Shown here piece by piece: positions 32,382 to 41,079 of a stretch of 64,000 nt of DNA. The notes under the pieces are model-generated. The model was not told where the DNA came from, searched no databases, and worked only from the letters and a program-made list of their open reading frames with translations. The stretch covers positions 558,001-622,000 of the forward strand of contig CAVUAE010000001.1 in assembly GCA_963739395.1 (NCBI GenBank), in the 5' to 3' direction. The first letter of the stretch is position 1, and each line of letters opens with the position of its first letter. This DNA is from RBG-13-51-18 sp963739395 (GTDB lineage: Bacteria > Chloroflexota > Dehalococcoidia > Dehalococcoidales > RBG-16-60-22). The position numbers were made by a program, and so were the translations under genes.

Positions 32382-34142
32382 TTATACTTTCTTCCGGCGA
32401 ACAACCACTAAAACAACGGTGATAACCGCACCCAGAACAACCACGATGCCAATAACTATGTATAGTTGAATATAATCCGTCTGCCAGTTGGCGGTGATAG
32501 TCGCCGGGGAATTCATTCTTATTTCAGAACTTGGTTGCGAAGTGGTTAAGGCGCCACTCCAACCGGTGAAAATATGTCGGATGATGAAGCCCTGTTCTGG
32601 CGCAACGTTAATACTAGCCTTTTCTCCTTCATCATACCAGCCAGCGCCGGTGGGTGTGCCATAATCTGAATTAATAGTTAAAAGATATTCATGACGCCAG
32701 TTAGCCGTTACCGTTTTCGGGCTACTCATAACCAGTGTGCCTGAAGCTGTAGTCTCGGTTAAGTCACCACTCCAGCCAGTGAAGTAATGCTTGGTATCTG
32801 ATGTTTCAACTGTGGCGGTAATTGAAAAAGTTGCTGAAGAGCCTTGTTGATACCAGCCAGCTCCAACAGGATTGCCGAAAGCGGAATTAATAGTAAGTAG
32901 ATATTCATTACGCCAGCTAGCCGTTACCGTCCTAGGACGACTCATAACCAATGAACCTGAACTTGAAGCCCCGGTAAAGTCACCACTCCAGCCAGTGAAG
33001 TAATGCTTGGTATTCGATGTTTCAACATAATCTGTGACAGAAAAAGTTGCTGCGGTGTCTTCTTTATACCAGGTACCTCCAGCAGGACTGCCGAAAGTAG
33101 AATTAACGGTGAGGAGATATTCTTTCTGATAATTCGCAGTGAAAGACCCCTTAGTAACAGTCCTAGTGGTTGAAGTACCTCCGTCGCTCCAGCCAGTAAA
33201 GGCATAACGGGTGCCGCTGTCAATATTAACGGTCTGGGGCACGGTCATGGTATGAGAACCACCAGGTACCCAGAAAATCGGGGGTGGTACTAACGTATAA
33301 TTATCATCGTCTAGCGTTAATATAGTTTGACCTGTGTTAGGAAGATTGGTAGTGAAGGAGAATTTGGCAATTAGAGGAAGTTCTCCAGAATAGCGGTCAT
33401 CTAACACAGGGTGTTGGTCTGAATGCTCATCTGTAGTTAAGGGACTTGCATATTCATAAATTTCTTCAGCAGAAAGCTCATAATCATTATTGGTATCAGT
33501 GGTGTCAAATTTGTCTAAAGCCTGTAAAATATAGTAGGTAAAAACGGAATGCTGGAATGAATTATTCCACCACCAACTTCCGTCGGAAGGAGAACACATC
33601 AAAATTACCCGTCCACTGTCTGTCAAAGCATTCAGTAAATCTCTTGTATAAAAGTAGTTAAAAATAATAGTGATTTTTCCAGCTTTGATCGACCGAAATG
33701 AATTTGCTAATTCGGAAGAGGATATCCCGGTAGAAAGAGAAGAAGTGCAATCATAAGTACTTAAATAGTCATGCGAAGAATCAAACCCCCAAACATAAGA
33801 TGAATAAAATAAGATTACAGTATCATTAATATCAGCATTAGTCGCCAGCCAGTCAATAGCCGAAAGAATAGCTGACTTAGTCGCCTGTGAGTTTGTCAGC
33901 AACCGCACATGGCTGCTACCCCACGTAGGACTAAGCTTTTCAGAAAGTTCTCGCGCATCATTGTCCCCATACGCAGAACCAAGATAGTTTTGATAAGTTG
34001 AAATGCCAACGAACACTCCCCAACATTGTGGGGTTGTTGAGTCGGCCTGGGCTTTTACACAAGGCAAAGCAAATGTGGTTACTAGTAACATGATAAGTGC
34101 AAAAAAGGAAATAGTTGATACCCTAAAAAAAAGCTTTTTCAT
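32382..34142 (-). CDS. secreted, membrane-anchored caspase-fold protein with InlB-type B-repeats; catalytic residues missing
   Basis: 586 residues. Signal peptide (about 1-33, MKKLFFRVST...CVKAQA). Residues about 40-260 resemble bacterial caspase-like C14 domains (WGVFVGISTYQN, YGDNDARELSEKL, DTVILFY, and a DTNNDYELSAEEIYEY segment). Where FYSGHG would supply the His it reads FYSSYV (112-117), and the usual DxCxSG Cys strand reads IIFNYFYTRD (159-168), so no dyad is visible. Four divergent B-repeats follow (YLLTINS...FTGWSG...TVTANW), then a C-terminal TM helix and RRKK. Probably a surface binding protein. RBS GGAGGGGG. Confidence 0.75.
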   Translation of the reverse strand: MKKLFFRVSTISFFALIMLLVTTFALPCVKAQADSTTPQCWGVFVGISTYQNYLGSAYGDNDARELSEKLSPTWGSSHVRLLTNSQATKSAILSAIDWLATNADINDTVILFYSSYVWGFDSSHDYLSTYDCTSSLSTGISSSELANSFRSIKAGKITIIFNYFYTRDLLNALTDSGRVILMCSPSDGSWWWNNSFQHSVFTYYILQALDKFDTTDTNNDYELSAEEIYEYASPLTTDEHSDQHPVLDDRYSGELPLIAKFSFTTNLPNTGQTILTLDDDNYTLVPPPIFWVPGGSHTMTVPQTVNIDSGTRYAFTGWSDGGTSTTRTVTKGSFTANYQKEYLLTVNSTFGSPAGGTWYKEDTAATFSVTDYVETSNTKHYFTGWSGDFTGASSSGSLVMSRPRTVTASWRNEYLLTINSAFGNPVGAGWYQQGSSATFSITATVETSDTKHYFTGWSGDLTETTASGTLVMSSPKTVTANWRHEYLLTINSDYGTPTGAGWYDEGEKASINVAPEQGFIIRHIFTGWSGALTTSQPSSEIRMNSPATITANWQTDYIQLYIVIGIVVVLGAVITVVLVVVRRKKV

Positions 34143-34283
34143 ATCCCCCTCCTATTAGATAATTACTATATTGCTCTATCAACGATTCTTGTATTTATTA
34201 TACATGAAAAAGAAATAAGCTTAATAATAATAAACATAATATAGACATATGTCAAGACAAAACACATAAAATGCCAATAGAGT

Positions 34284-34348
34284 CTTAACATTCTATTGTT
34301 AAGTTTCCTTATTATCTATTGACATGATAGCTAAAATGAATTTATAAT
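34284..34348 (+). promoter_or_regulatory. heat-shock operon promoter with upstream palindrome
   Basis: TTGACA (34319-34324), 18 bases, TATAAT (34343-34348). A perfect dyad CTTAACA-N6-TGTTAAG (34284-34303) lies 15 bases upstream of the -35. It resembles, but does not match, the HAIR element CTTGAGT-N7-ACTCAAG bound by HspR, which is encoded in this operon. The rest of the 34143-34366 gap is AT-rich with no other signal seen. Confidence 0.6.
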
Positions 34349-34366
34349 AGATATGAAGGGTTAAAA

Positions 34367-35362
34367 ATGGCAGTTAAAAGCTATTACGATATACTCGGCG
34401 TAAATAGAAACGCCACGGATAAGGATATCAAGCAGGCGTACCGACGGTTGGCGCGCAGGTACCATCCGGACGTTAACCCCGGCGACAAATCGGCGGAGGC
34501 GAAATTCAAGGAAATGAACGCCGCCTACGAGGTGCTTTCCGATAAGGAGAAAAGACAAAAGTACGATAAGTATGGCGATAAATGGCAGTATGCCGACCAG
34601 TTCGAGCAGGCTGCTCGACAACAGTCGCAGTCTCGTCAGTACTCCACCGACGATGGCACCACCTACCACTTCGGCGGTGATATCGGGGGAATGGATAGTC
34701 TTTTTGATGAGCTATTCGGGGGCTTAAGGGGTCGAGGGGCTTCAAGACGTTCTCGTGTCGCGCAAGGTCAAGACCTGGAAACTAACGTCGAAGTCACATT
34801 GGAAGAAGCCTTTAGCGGCACCACTCGCACGATAGATTTACAGGGAGAACAGCCCTGCGCCGCTTGTAAAGGTACCGGAGAAATTCAAGGCGTCCCCTGC
34901 TCGGTATGTCGTGGCGCTGGTGTCGTGGCTAGCGTCAACCGGCTGGAGGTAAAGATTCCGCCGGGTGTTACCACCGGCTCGCGTGTTCGTATCTCCGGCA
35001 AGGGGCAGTCGGGTTATGGTGGCGGCACCAGCGGCGACCTTTATCTAAATGTCACCGTCCGGCCGCATAGAACCTTCGAGCGGCAGGGCGATGATTTGCT
35101 TACCGATATACCGGTGCCTTTAGGGGTAGCGGTGCTGGGGGGTGAAGTACAGGTATCAACGCTTAAAGGAAAGCTGTCGTTGAAAATCCCGCCGGAAACC
35201 CAAAACGGACGCGTCTTTCGCCTGGCAGGACAAGGCATGCCCCATTTAGGAAAATCCACCAAGGGCGACCTCAAGGCTAAGGTAAATGTCGTTATCCCGA
35301 CCAAACTAACGGAGAAAGAAAAAGAACTATTCAGGCAGTTGAATCAAATACGTCCCGTCTGA
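34367..35362 (+). CDS. DnaJ/CbpA-type co-chaperone with half zinc finger
   Basis: Stimulates DnaK-type Hsp70. 331 residues: J domain (1-70, HPD at 33-35), Gly-poor linker, a reduced zinc region with only two CxxCxGxG motifs (CAACKGTG and CSVCRGAG) instead of four, then the two C-terminal beta-sandwich substrate domains (KIPPGVTTGSRVRISGKG, KIPPETQNGRVFRLAGQGMP). Intermediate between DnaJ and CbpA. Heads the dnaJ-hspR-clp operon. Confidence 0.92.
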   Translation: MAVKSYYDILGVNRNATDKDIKQAYRRLARRYHPDVNPGDKSAEAKFKEMNAAYEVLSDKEKRQKYDKYGDKWQYADQFEQAARQQSQSRQYSTDDGTTYHFGGDIGGMDSLFDELFGGLRGRGASRRSRVAQGQDLETNVEVTLEEAFSGTTRTIDLQGEQPCAACKGTGEIQGVPCSVCRGAGVVASVNRLEVKIPPGVTTGSRVRISGKGQSGYGGGTSGDLYLNVTVRPHRTFERQGDDLLTDIPVPLGVAVLGGEVQVSTLKGKLSLKIPPETQNGRVFRLAGQGMPHLGKSTKGDLKAKVNVVIPTKLTEKEKELFRQLNQIRPV

Positions 35363-35379
35363 AATCGAGGTGATGTATA

Positions 35380-35703
35380 GTGAACACAGAAAGCTTTGAT
35401 CGAGAACCGCGCTATGTTATTAGCGTAGCCGCCAGGATACTGGAAATACATACCCATACCCTACGCTACTACGAGAGGGTCGGCATCATCGAGCCGCGCC
35501 GCTCGCAGGGTAATGTCCGTTTATACTCGGACTATGATATCGCCCTGCTTAAGAGAGTCAGGGCGCTGGTGGACGAAATGGGGGTGAATCTCCCGGGGGT
35601 GGAGGTCATCTTGCGGATGATGCAGCATATGGGCGAAATCCAGCAAGAGCTGGAGGAGGCGCAACAAGAAATCAAGCATTTGAGGGGAGGTAGAAAATCA
35701 TGA
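35380..35703 (+). CDS. hspR: MerR-family heat-shock repressor HspR
   Basis: 107 residues. The MerR helix-turn-helix YVISVAARILEIHTHTLRYYERVGII followed by RRSQGNVRLYS matches HspR, which represses chaperone operons and is released from DNA on heat stress. GTG start at 35380 with GAGGTGATG upstream. Coupled to clpC-like (4-base overlap), so autoregulation of dnaJ-hspR-clp is likely. Confidence 0.92.
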   Translation: MNTESFDREPRYVISVAARILEIHTHTLRYYERVGIIEPRRSQGNVRLYSDYDIALLKRVRALVDEMGVNLPGVEVILRMMQHMGEIQQELEEAQQEIKHLRGGRKS

Positions 35704-38159
35704 GGCAAGAACGATTTACGGAACAAGCACAAGAAGTAATACAAATATCCCAGCAGATGGCCATGCAGTTCAAGCATAGCCAGTGGGATGTCGAACATAT
35801 ATTATTAGCTTTGCTGGTGCAGCGGCAAGGGCTGGTGGGAGAAATACTTAAAGAGCTTCAAGCCAATACCGACGTCATCCGGGGGCAAGTTGAAGACGTC
35901 CTAAAGAATACGCCTAAGGTCGCTTACCAGACGGGGCAGATTTATGCTACGCCCCGCATCGCCCAGGTCATGCAGAAAGCCGACGAAGAGGCGAATAGAC
36001 TTAAGGATGAGTTCATCAGCACCGAGCATCTGCTTATCGCCATCGTCAGCGATGACAAAGGCGACGCCGCTAAAATACTTCACGGCGCGGGTGTTACCCA
36101 GGAGAAGGTTTATGCTGCTTTACAGAAGCTACGCGGCTCTCGAAGAGTCGAAGACGCGCGGGCGGAAAGTAAGTACCGTTCGTTAAAAAAGTACGGACGC
36201 GATTTGACAGAGCTGGCGCGTAAGGGCGAGCTCGACCCCGTTATCGGTCGGGAAACCGAAATTAAACGCGTCATGCAGATACTTACACGACGCACTAAAA
36301 ACAATCCTGTCATCGTAGGTGAGGCGGGTGTGGGCAAAACCGCCATCGCTGAAGGGTTGGCGCAGAAAATCGCCGCTGATGATGTGCCGGACTCGCTGAA
36401 AGGACGCAAGGTCATCGCCCTGGATATGGGGTCGCTGGTGGCGGGTAGTAAATTCCGCGGCGAGTTCGAAGAGCGACTTAAAGCGGTGATGGACGAGGTA
36501 AAAGAAGCTAAAAAAGAGATAATCCTGTTTATCGATGAGATACATACCGTTGTGGGGGCGGGCGCAGCGGAGGGCGCTATCGACGCCAGTAACATGCTTA
36601 AACCGGCGCTGGCGCGCGGCGAGCTCCAGTGTATCGGCGCCACCACACTAGATGAATACCGAAAACATATCGAGAAAGATAAAGCTCTAGAAAGACGCTT
36701 CCAACCAGTCTTTATTGAAGAGCCTAGTATCGAGGATACCATCGAGATATTAAAAGGACTGCGTCCGAGGTATGAAGCGCATCACAAAGTAAAAATTACC
36801 GATGAAGCTCTCGAAACAGCCGCTAGACTAAGCCAACGTTACATTTCCGACAGGAAATTGCCGGATAAAGCCATTGACCTCATCGACGAAGCAGCCAGTA
36901 AGCTGCGTATCGATAGTGAAAGTGCGCCGCCGGAAGTAAAAAAGTTGGAGCAGAATCTTAAGCGGATAACCAATGAGGAAGAAGCAGCATCGCAGCGTAA
37001 CGACTTCCAAAAAGCGGCCGAGCTTAAAGCTGAACGACTGAAGCTTGAGCCGAAATACGATAAAGCCAAAGAGGAATGGCTCAAAAAGGAGAAAATCAGC
37101 CAGGAAGTAACCGGAGAAAATATCGCCCAACTAATCTCCCATTGGACGGGCATACCGGTCACGCAAATGCTGGAGGGTGAAGCCCAGAAGCTCATCCATA
37201 TGGAAGAACGCATCCACGAACGCCTCATCGACCAGGAAGAAGCCGTGGCAGCCATATCCGAAGCGATACGGCGAAGTCGGGCGGGGCTTAAAGACCCGCG
37301 TCGTCCTATCGGCAGCTTCATGTTCTTGGGTCCAACGGGCGTGGGTAAAACCGAACTAGTACGTACACTGGCATGGTTCCTCTTCGACGACGAGAACGCC
37401 ATGGTCAGACTGGACATGTCGGAATACCAGGAAAGGCACACCGTTTCACGCCTCATCGGAGCGCCGCCGGGGTATGTCGGCTATGACGAGGGCGGGCAGC
37501 TTACCGAGGCGGTGCGACGTCGACCCTTCCGTGTTATTTTACTCGACGAAGTGGAAAAGGCTCATCCGGATGTCTTTAATACACTCCTGCAAATCATGGA
37601 CGACGGGCGGCTGACGGATGGACAGGGGCGAACGGTGGACTTTAAAAATACCGTCATCGTTATGACCAGCAACGCCGGAGTGGAGCTTATCAAACGGGAA
37701 GGACAGCTAGGCTTCGCCACCAAGAGAGACAGCGCAGAAACACAAAAGTCTAAATACGAAGCCATGAAAGAAAAGGTCATGGGGGAAGTAAGAAAATTAT
37801 TCCGTCCGGAATTCCTGAACCGCCTAGACGAAATTATCGTCTTTCACGAGCTAAGTAAGGAAAACCTGCGGCAAATCGTCGACCTGAATATAAAAGACCT
37901 GGAAAAACGCATCGGCGAGCGCAAAGTTGGGCTGGAGTTAACGGACAAAGCCAAAGACTGGTTATCGGAAAAAGGCTACGACCCTGTTTTTGGCGCCAGA
38001 CCGCTAAGGAGAGTCATCGAGCGGTACGTAGAAAACCCGCTTTCCAGTAAGCTCCTGCGCGGCGAGCTTAAAGAGGGCGACACCATTAAGGTGGATGTCG
38101 ATAAAGAAAAGGATGAGCTTACGTTTAAATCCAAAGCTACGGCAAAAGTCACAGATTAG
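35700..38159 (+). CDS. AAA+ unfoldase ClpC/ClpB type
   Basis: 819 residues. N domain with two Clp repeats (about 1-145), first AAA with GEAGVGKT, a short middle domain (about 400-465) containing a UVR-like NDFQKAAELKAERLKLE, second AAA with GPTGVGKT, and a C-terminal D2-small domain. The short middle region and a QLGF loop after GVELIKRE favour ClpC, which feeds ClpP, over the disaggregase ClpB, whose coiled coil is longer. Co-transcribed with hspR and followed by a strong terminator. Confidence 0.9.
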   Translation: MRQERFTEQAQEVIQISQQMAMQFKHSQWDVEHILLALLVQRQGLVGEILKELQANTDVIRGQVEDVLKNTPKVAYQTGQIYATPRIAQVMQKADEEANRLKDEFISTEHLLIAIVSDDKGDAAKILHGAGVTQEKVYAALQKLRGSRRVEDARAESKYRSLKKYGRDLTELARKGELDPVIGRETEIKRVMQILTRRTKNNPVIVGEAGVGKTAIAEGLAQKIAADDVPDSLKGRKVIALDMGSLVAGSKFRGEFEERLKAVMDEVKEAKKEIILFIDEIHTVVGAGAAEGAIDASNMLKPALARGELQCIGATTLDEYRKHIEKDKALERRFQPVFIEEPSIEDTIEILKGLRPRYEAHHKVKITDEALETAARLSQRYISDRKLPDKAIDLIDEAASKLRIDSESAPPEVKKLEQNLKRITNEEEAASQRNDFQKAAELKAERLKLEPKYDKAKEEWLKKEKISQEVTGENIAQLISHWTGIPVTQMLEGEAQKLIHMEERIHERLIDQEEAVAAISEAIRRSRAGLKDPRRPIGSFMFLGPTGVGKTELVRTLAWFLFDDENAMVRLDMSEYQERHTVSRLIGAPPGYVGYDEGGQLTEAVRRRPFRVILLDEVEKAHPDVFNTLLQIMDDGRLTDGQGRTVDFKNTVIVMTSNAGVELIKREGQLGFATKRDSAETQKSKYEAMKEKVMGEVRKLFRPEFLNRLDEIIVFHELSKENLRQIVDLNIKDLEKRIGERKVGLELTDKAKDWLSEKGYDPVFGARPLRRVIERYVENPLSSKLLRGELKEGDTIKVDVDKEKDELTFKSKATAKVTD

Positions 38160-38180
38160 ATTGAGAAACTGATAATTAAA

Positions 38181-38213
38181 GAGTCCCGATTTTGAAGTCG
38201 GGACTCTTTTTTT
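38181..38213 (+). terminator. rho-independent terminator of the heat-shock operon
   Basis: GAGTCCCGA-TTTTGAAG-TCGGGACTC followed by seven T, 22 bases after the clpC-like stop. A nine-base-pair perfect stem. Confidence 0.92.
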
Positions 38214-38235
38214 GAGCTATTCTAAAAAGCTTCTT

Positions 38236-38577
38236 TTACTTCCTACCTTGTTTGATACTTTCAAGCGTTTCTTTGCAACCAGGCGCAGATTGGAAATATT
38301 TATCTAGCTTGTCACAAGCATAATCCACACAATAGGCGCAGTTTAAAACACCCTTCCCCTTAGCGCATACTCGAATTGGGCAAAGCATGTTTCCTATTAT
38401 TTCCGTCAGGCATCCATCGCAATTTATATCCTCCGGTTTCAAGCCAAGATTATAAGCTTTGTTCCATTTTTCAGCGGTTTCGCGGCGAAGTGCATCGTTA
38501 TTTTCACGCTTGGCAATGTATGCTCCGCATTTCAGGCAGTCGAGTCCGCAAAAAGCTATGTGTTTGTTCTCTGTCAT
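38236..38577 (-). CDS. DUF3795 Cys-rich protein
   Basis: 113 residues from the ATG at 38577 (AGGAGT upstream). Typical DUF3795 pattern: FCGLDCLKCGAYIA, CDGC, CPIRVCAKGKGVLNCAYC and ACDKL. About ten Cys suggest a metal or Fe-S site. Function of the family is unknown. Common in anaerobes. Convergent with the clpC-like operon. Confidence 0.88.
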   Translation of the reverse strand: MTENKHIAFCGLDCLKCGAYIAKRENNDALRRETAEKWNKAYNLGLKPEDINCDGCLTEIIGNMLCPIRVCAKGKGVLNCAYCVDYACDKLDKYFQSAPGCKETLESIKQGRK

Positions 38578-38630
38578 TTTTATCAACTCCTATTAATGAT
38601 GTTTCATTGTAGCATAATAACATAACAAAG

Positions 38631-38659
38631 TAGACTGCGTATAATTGCCCATGTATAAT
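38631..38659 (+). promoter_or_regulatory. promoter close to the VTT-domain gene start
   Basis: TAGACT (38631-38636), 17 bases, TATAAT (38654-38659). The ATG at 38669 lies only 10 bases past the -10, and no Shine-Dalgarno sequence is seen, so translation may be leaderless. Confidence 0.5.
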
Positions 38660-38668
38660 ATATGCATT

Positions 38669-39319
38669 ATGACAGAACCGACCCCCGAAGAAAAAGATGC
38701 ACTCGAAGTAAAAAACCAAATCGAAGAAGTAGCACCCAGTAAAAAAACAAGCAAATGGGTTATCGCCTTCGGTATCTTCGGTATTGTCATCACGATTCTG
38801 ATGGCAGTTGCCATCGTTATCTATAAAGACCAAGTTAGAGACCTTCAGAACTACGGCTATTTAGGCGCTTTTTTCATCAGCATCCTCGGAGGAGCTACCA
38901 TCATTATTCCCGTGCCGATGCTGGCGATTGTCTTCGCGCTGGGTGGTGTTATGCCCTATCCTTGGCTGGTAGCCATCGTGGCAGCATTGGGTGAATTGGT
39001 GGGCGCCTTGACGATATATGCCACGGGAAGAGGGGCAGGACATGCTATCACCAAGAGTAAGTATTCCAGGATTCAAAAATACTACGATAAGTTGCTTAAC
39101 CTCATTAAAAAACGGGGGGCGATTACATTATTTGTCGTGACTTCTATTGTCAATCCGTTCTTTTATCCCGCCGCTTTTGCCGCCGGAGCGCTTAGGTTTG
39201 GTCTGAAAAAATACATCCCGATTGTCCTAGCCGGAAAACTCATAAAAGCATTTACTGTAGTTTATGCTGGATATTTCGGAATTAAAGGGATTTTTCACGC
39301 CATCGGCATTGACCTCTAA
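38669..39319 (+). CDS. VTT (SNARE-associated / DedA-like) membrane protein
   Basis: 216 residues from the ATG at 38669 (MTEPTPEEK). A cytosolic charged N terminus is followed by about five hydrophobic segments, with the VTT core GAFFISILGGATIIIPVPML, GELVGALTIYATGRG and the later VNPFFYPAAFAAGALRFG. VTT/DedA proteins are lipid scramblases or flippases, e.g. for undecaprenyl phosphate, or ion-linked transporters. An alternative ATG eight codons upstream overlaps the promoter. Confidence 0.85.
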   Translation: MTEPTPEEKDALEVKNQIEEVAPSKKTSKWVIAFGIFGIVITILMAVAIVIYKDQVRDLQNYGYLGAFFISILGGATIIIPVPMLAIVFALGGVMPYPWLVAIVAALGELVGALTIYATGRGAGHAITKSKYSRIQKYYDKLLNLIKKRGAITLFVVTSIVNPFFYPAAFAAGALRFGLKKYIPIVLAGKLIKAFTVVYAGYFGIKGIFHAIGIDL

Positions 39320-39342
39320 AGCTATTCCTCACAAAAAACAGA

Positions 39343-39401
39343 GAAGGGGCCAGGCGAACCCTCAAGCATTTGGCTTTCTTGAGGACTGGCCGGGCCCCTT
39401 C
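39343..39401. other. long GC-rich hairpin, possible structured RNA
   Basis: GAAGGGGCC (39343-39351) pairs with GGCCCCTTC (39393-39401), and inside CCTCAAG (39360-39366) pairs with CTTGAGG (39378-39384). GGCCAG/CTGGCC gives an alternative register. No T-run follows, so it is not a typical terminator. Lies in the 39320-39588 gap between the VTT gene and tRNA-Ala. The remaining bases show no coding signal, only the tRNA promoter near 39545-39574 (TTGCTA-18-TAGATT). Confidence 0.45.
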
Positions 39402-39588
39402 ATCCATTGGGCCGTTATCAAGCTGGGGAACAACTTGATTAACTAATGAGTTATCTTTGTAACAGTACTATAGTACCACCTGGCACATAAACAAAACATA
39501 AACAAAATGTCACAGGATGTAAATAAACTATATACATTTCAATCTTGCTAGCGATGTAGCTTTTATGATAGATTAAATATGAATCTTT

Positions 39589-39664
39589 GGGCCCGTAGTT
39601 CACTTGGGAGAACGTTTGACTGGCAGTCAAAAGGTAGGGGGTTCGAATCCCCCCGGGTCCACCA
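39589..39664 (+). tRNA. tRNA-Ala (anticodon GGC)
   Basis: 76 bases with encoded CCA. Acceptor GGGCCCG/CGGGTCC contains the G3-U70 alanine identity pair; anticodon loop CTGGCAG in stem TTTGA/TCAAA; T-arm GGGGG-TTCGAAT-CCCCC; discriminator A. Confidence 0.95.
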
Positions 39665-39750
39665 CCAAATTGATAATAACAAATCAGTAAACCACATAAG
39701 ATAATTGGTTCAAGTCCCCACAGTTCCACTAAAGATAACTAGGTTTTGCC

Positions 39751-40359
39751 TTAAAGATACTTAGTAAACAATGTCTGCGTCGAACATTCGGGGAACGTTT
39801 TATTATACTTGTCTTGTAGTTCCTTATCTATTTTCGGTGTAAAAATACAAAGCCTGATGTCCTTACCATCGTCATAGCTCCAAGCCTCGTGATAGCGTTC
39901 GTTGAGAGACCGCAGTTTTTCCAACGTGAGTGGCGGTTTAGCCTGGACAAACAAATTAGGAAGGTAACCACATTTTAGGTAAAATCCTTCAGCAGGTTCC
40001 AAAGCTCCCAAGACGAGAAAATGATGCCCCCTGGCTAATACTCGTTTTTCAAGCTCTTTGAGTAAAGACGCTGCGATGCCACAACGCCGGTATCGTTTAT
40101 CGGCTGCAACAGGTCCGATAGTAACGCTATTATTATTCTCCACAACTCCAAAAACCACACCAACAATTTCATTTTCATGTTGTGCATACAACATGAAGTC
40201 GGCAGATTTGGTCATTCGGATGAGCCAAGTTTCTTTTGAAAATTCAATAGGGATAAGTTCAAGACGGTCTTTGAAAATCTCTCTGATAAAAGAGAGTGTA
40301 TTATCAAGATCTGTTTCATTAGTGACGTTTTTTATAACATAATTAAACACCGTTTTCAA
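39751..40359 (-). CDS. GNAT-family N-acetyltransferase
   Basis: 202 residues. The acetyl-CoA loop region VGPVAADKRYRRCGIAASLLKELEKR and the following HHFLVLGALEPAEGFYLKCGY match GNAT motifs A and B. Substrate unknown. Single gene with no clear neighbours in function. Confidence 0.85.
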   Translation of the reverse strand: MKTVFNYVIKNVTNETDLDNTLSFIREIFKDRLELIPIEFSKETWLIRMTKSADFMLYAQHENEIVGVVFGVVENNNSVTIGPVAADKRYRRCGIAASLLKELEKRVLARGHHFLVLGALEPAEGFYLKCGYLPNLFVQAKPPLTLEKLRSLNERYHEAWSYDDGKDIRLCIFTPKIDKELQDKYNKTFPECSTQTLFTKYL

Positions 40360-40378
40360 CTTCTATTTATTGGATTAA

Positions 40379-41002
40379 TTATCCGTATTTCTCCCAAAAT
40401 GCAATTTTATTCATGTCTTTTCTGGGTCGGGGTTTGGGGTCTTCGTCCGGGTAGCCGATGGGCAGCAAAGAATGTACAAAGATATTGTCCGGCAGATTTA
40501 AAGCCTTATGAATCTCTTTAGGCGTGATAGCGCCTACCCAAACTGTGCCCAGTCCCTGATTCACCGCCTCCAGCGTCATATAAGCGACAGCAATCATTAA
40601 TTGTTCGCCGGCTTTGATAGCCATGTAGGCGTCGCCGCGCAGGTAAGGCGCGAATACATCACTCTGTAAAACAATATCCCTTAACTCTGGCGTCATCGCA
40701 CCAACGGGTATAAGACTATCCAGAGCTGCGCCGTGACCTTTTTTCGTGAAGTCATCTATCGTGGCACAACAGACGATTAATACCGGAGCACCAGCGGCTT
40801 GAGGTTGTCCGCCAGCAGCATTGGCTATTTCGGTCATTTTCGCTTTATCGGTAATGACGATGAAGCGCCATGGTTGGGTATTACCCCATGACGGCGCGCG
40901 CCGACCGGCTTCGAGAATCTTTTCTATCTTGGCTTTTTCTACCGGCGTTGTCTTGAACCTTCTGATACTGCATCTTTTTTGAATCGCGGCTGTTACGTCC
41001 AT
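40379..41002 (-). CDS. nitroreductase-family flavoprotein
   Basis: 207 residues. CSIRRFKTTPVEKAKIEKILEAGRRAPSWGNTQPWRFIVI is the FMN-binding N-terminal signature, and GLGTVWVGAI with PIGYPDEDPKPRPRK is the C-terminal one. Family members reduce nitroaromatics, quinones or flavins with NAD(P)H, or act in reductive dehalogenation/deiodination. Substrate not deducible. Transcribed 21 bases ahead of the GNAT gene. Confidence 0.9.
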   Translation of the reverse strand: MDVTAAIQKRCSIRRFKTTPVEKAKIEKILEAGRRAPSWGNTQPWRFIVITDKAKMTEIANAAGGQPQAAGAPVLIVCCATIDDFTKKGHGAALDSLIPVGAMTPELRDIVLQSDVFAPYLRGDAYMAIKAGEQLMIAVAYMTLEAVNQGLGTVWVGAITPKEIHKALNLPDNIFVHSLLPIGYPDEDPKPRPRKDMNKIAFWEKYG

Positions 41003-41079
41003 AGAAATTCTCCTTTATATTATTCCTTTATCATTTTAGTCATTATGATTAATTTGTCAATGTTGATTGACTAGATAAT

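Noticed and set aside
39703..39729. GGTTCAAGTCCC...TTCCACT segment after tRNA-Ala looking like a tRNA 3' end
   Set aside because: The flanking bases do not form a T-stem or acceptor, and it is not a copy of the tRNA-Ala end; too weak to call a tRNA fragment or att site.
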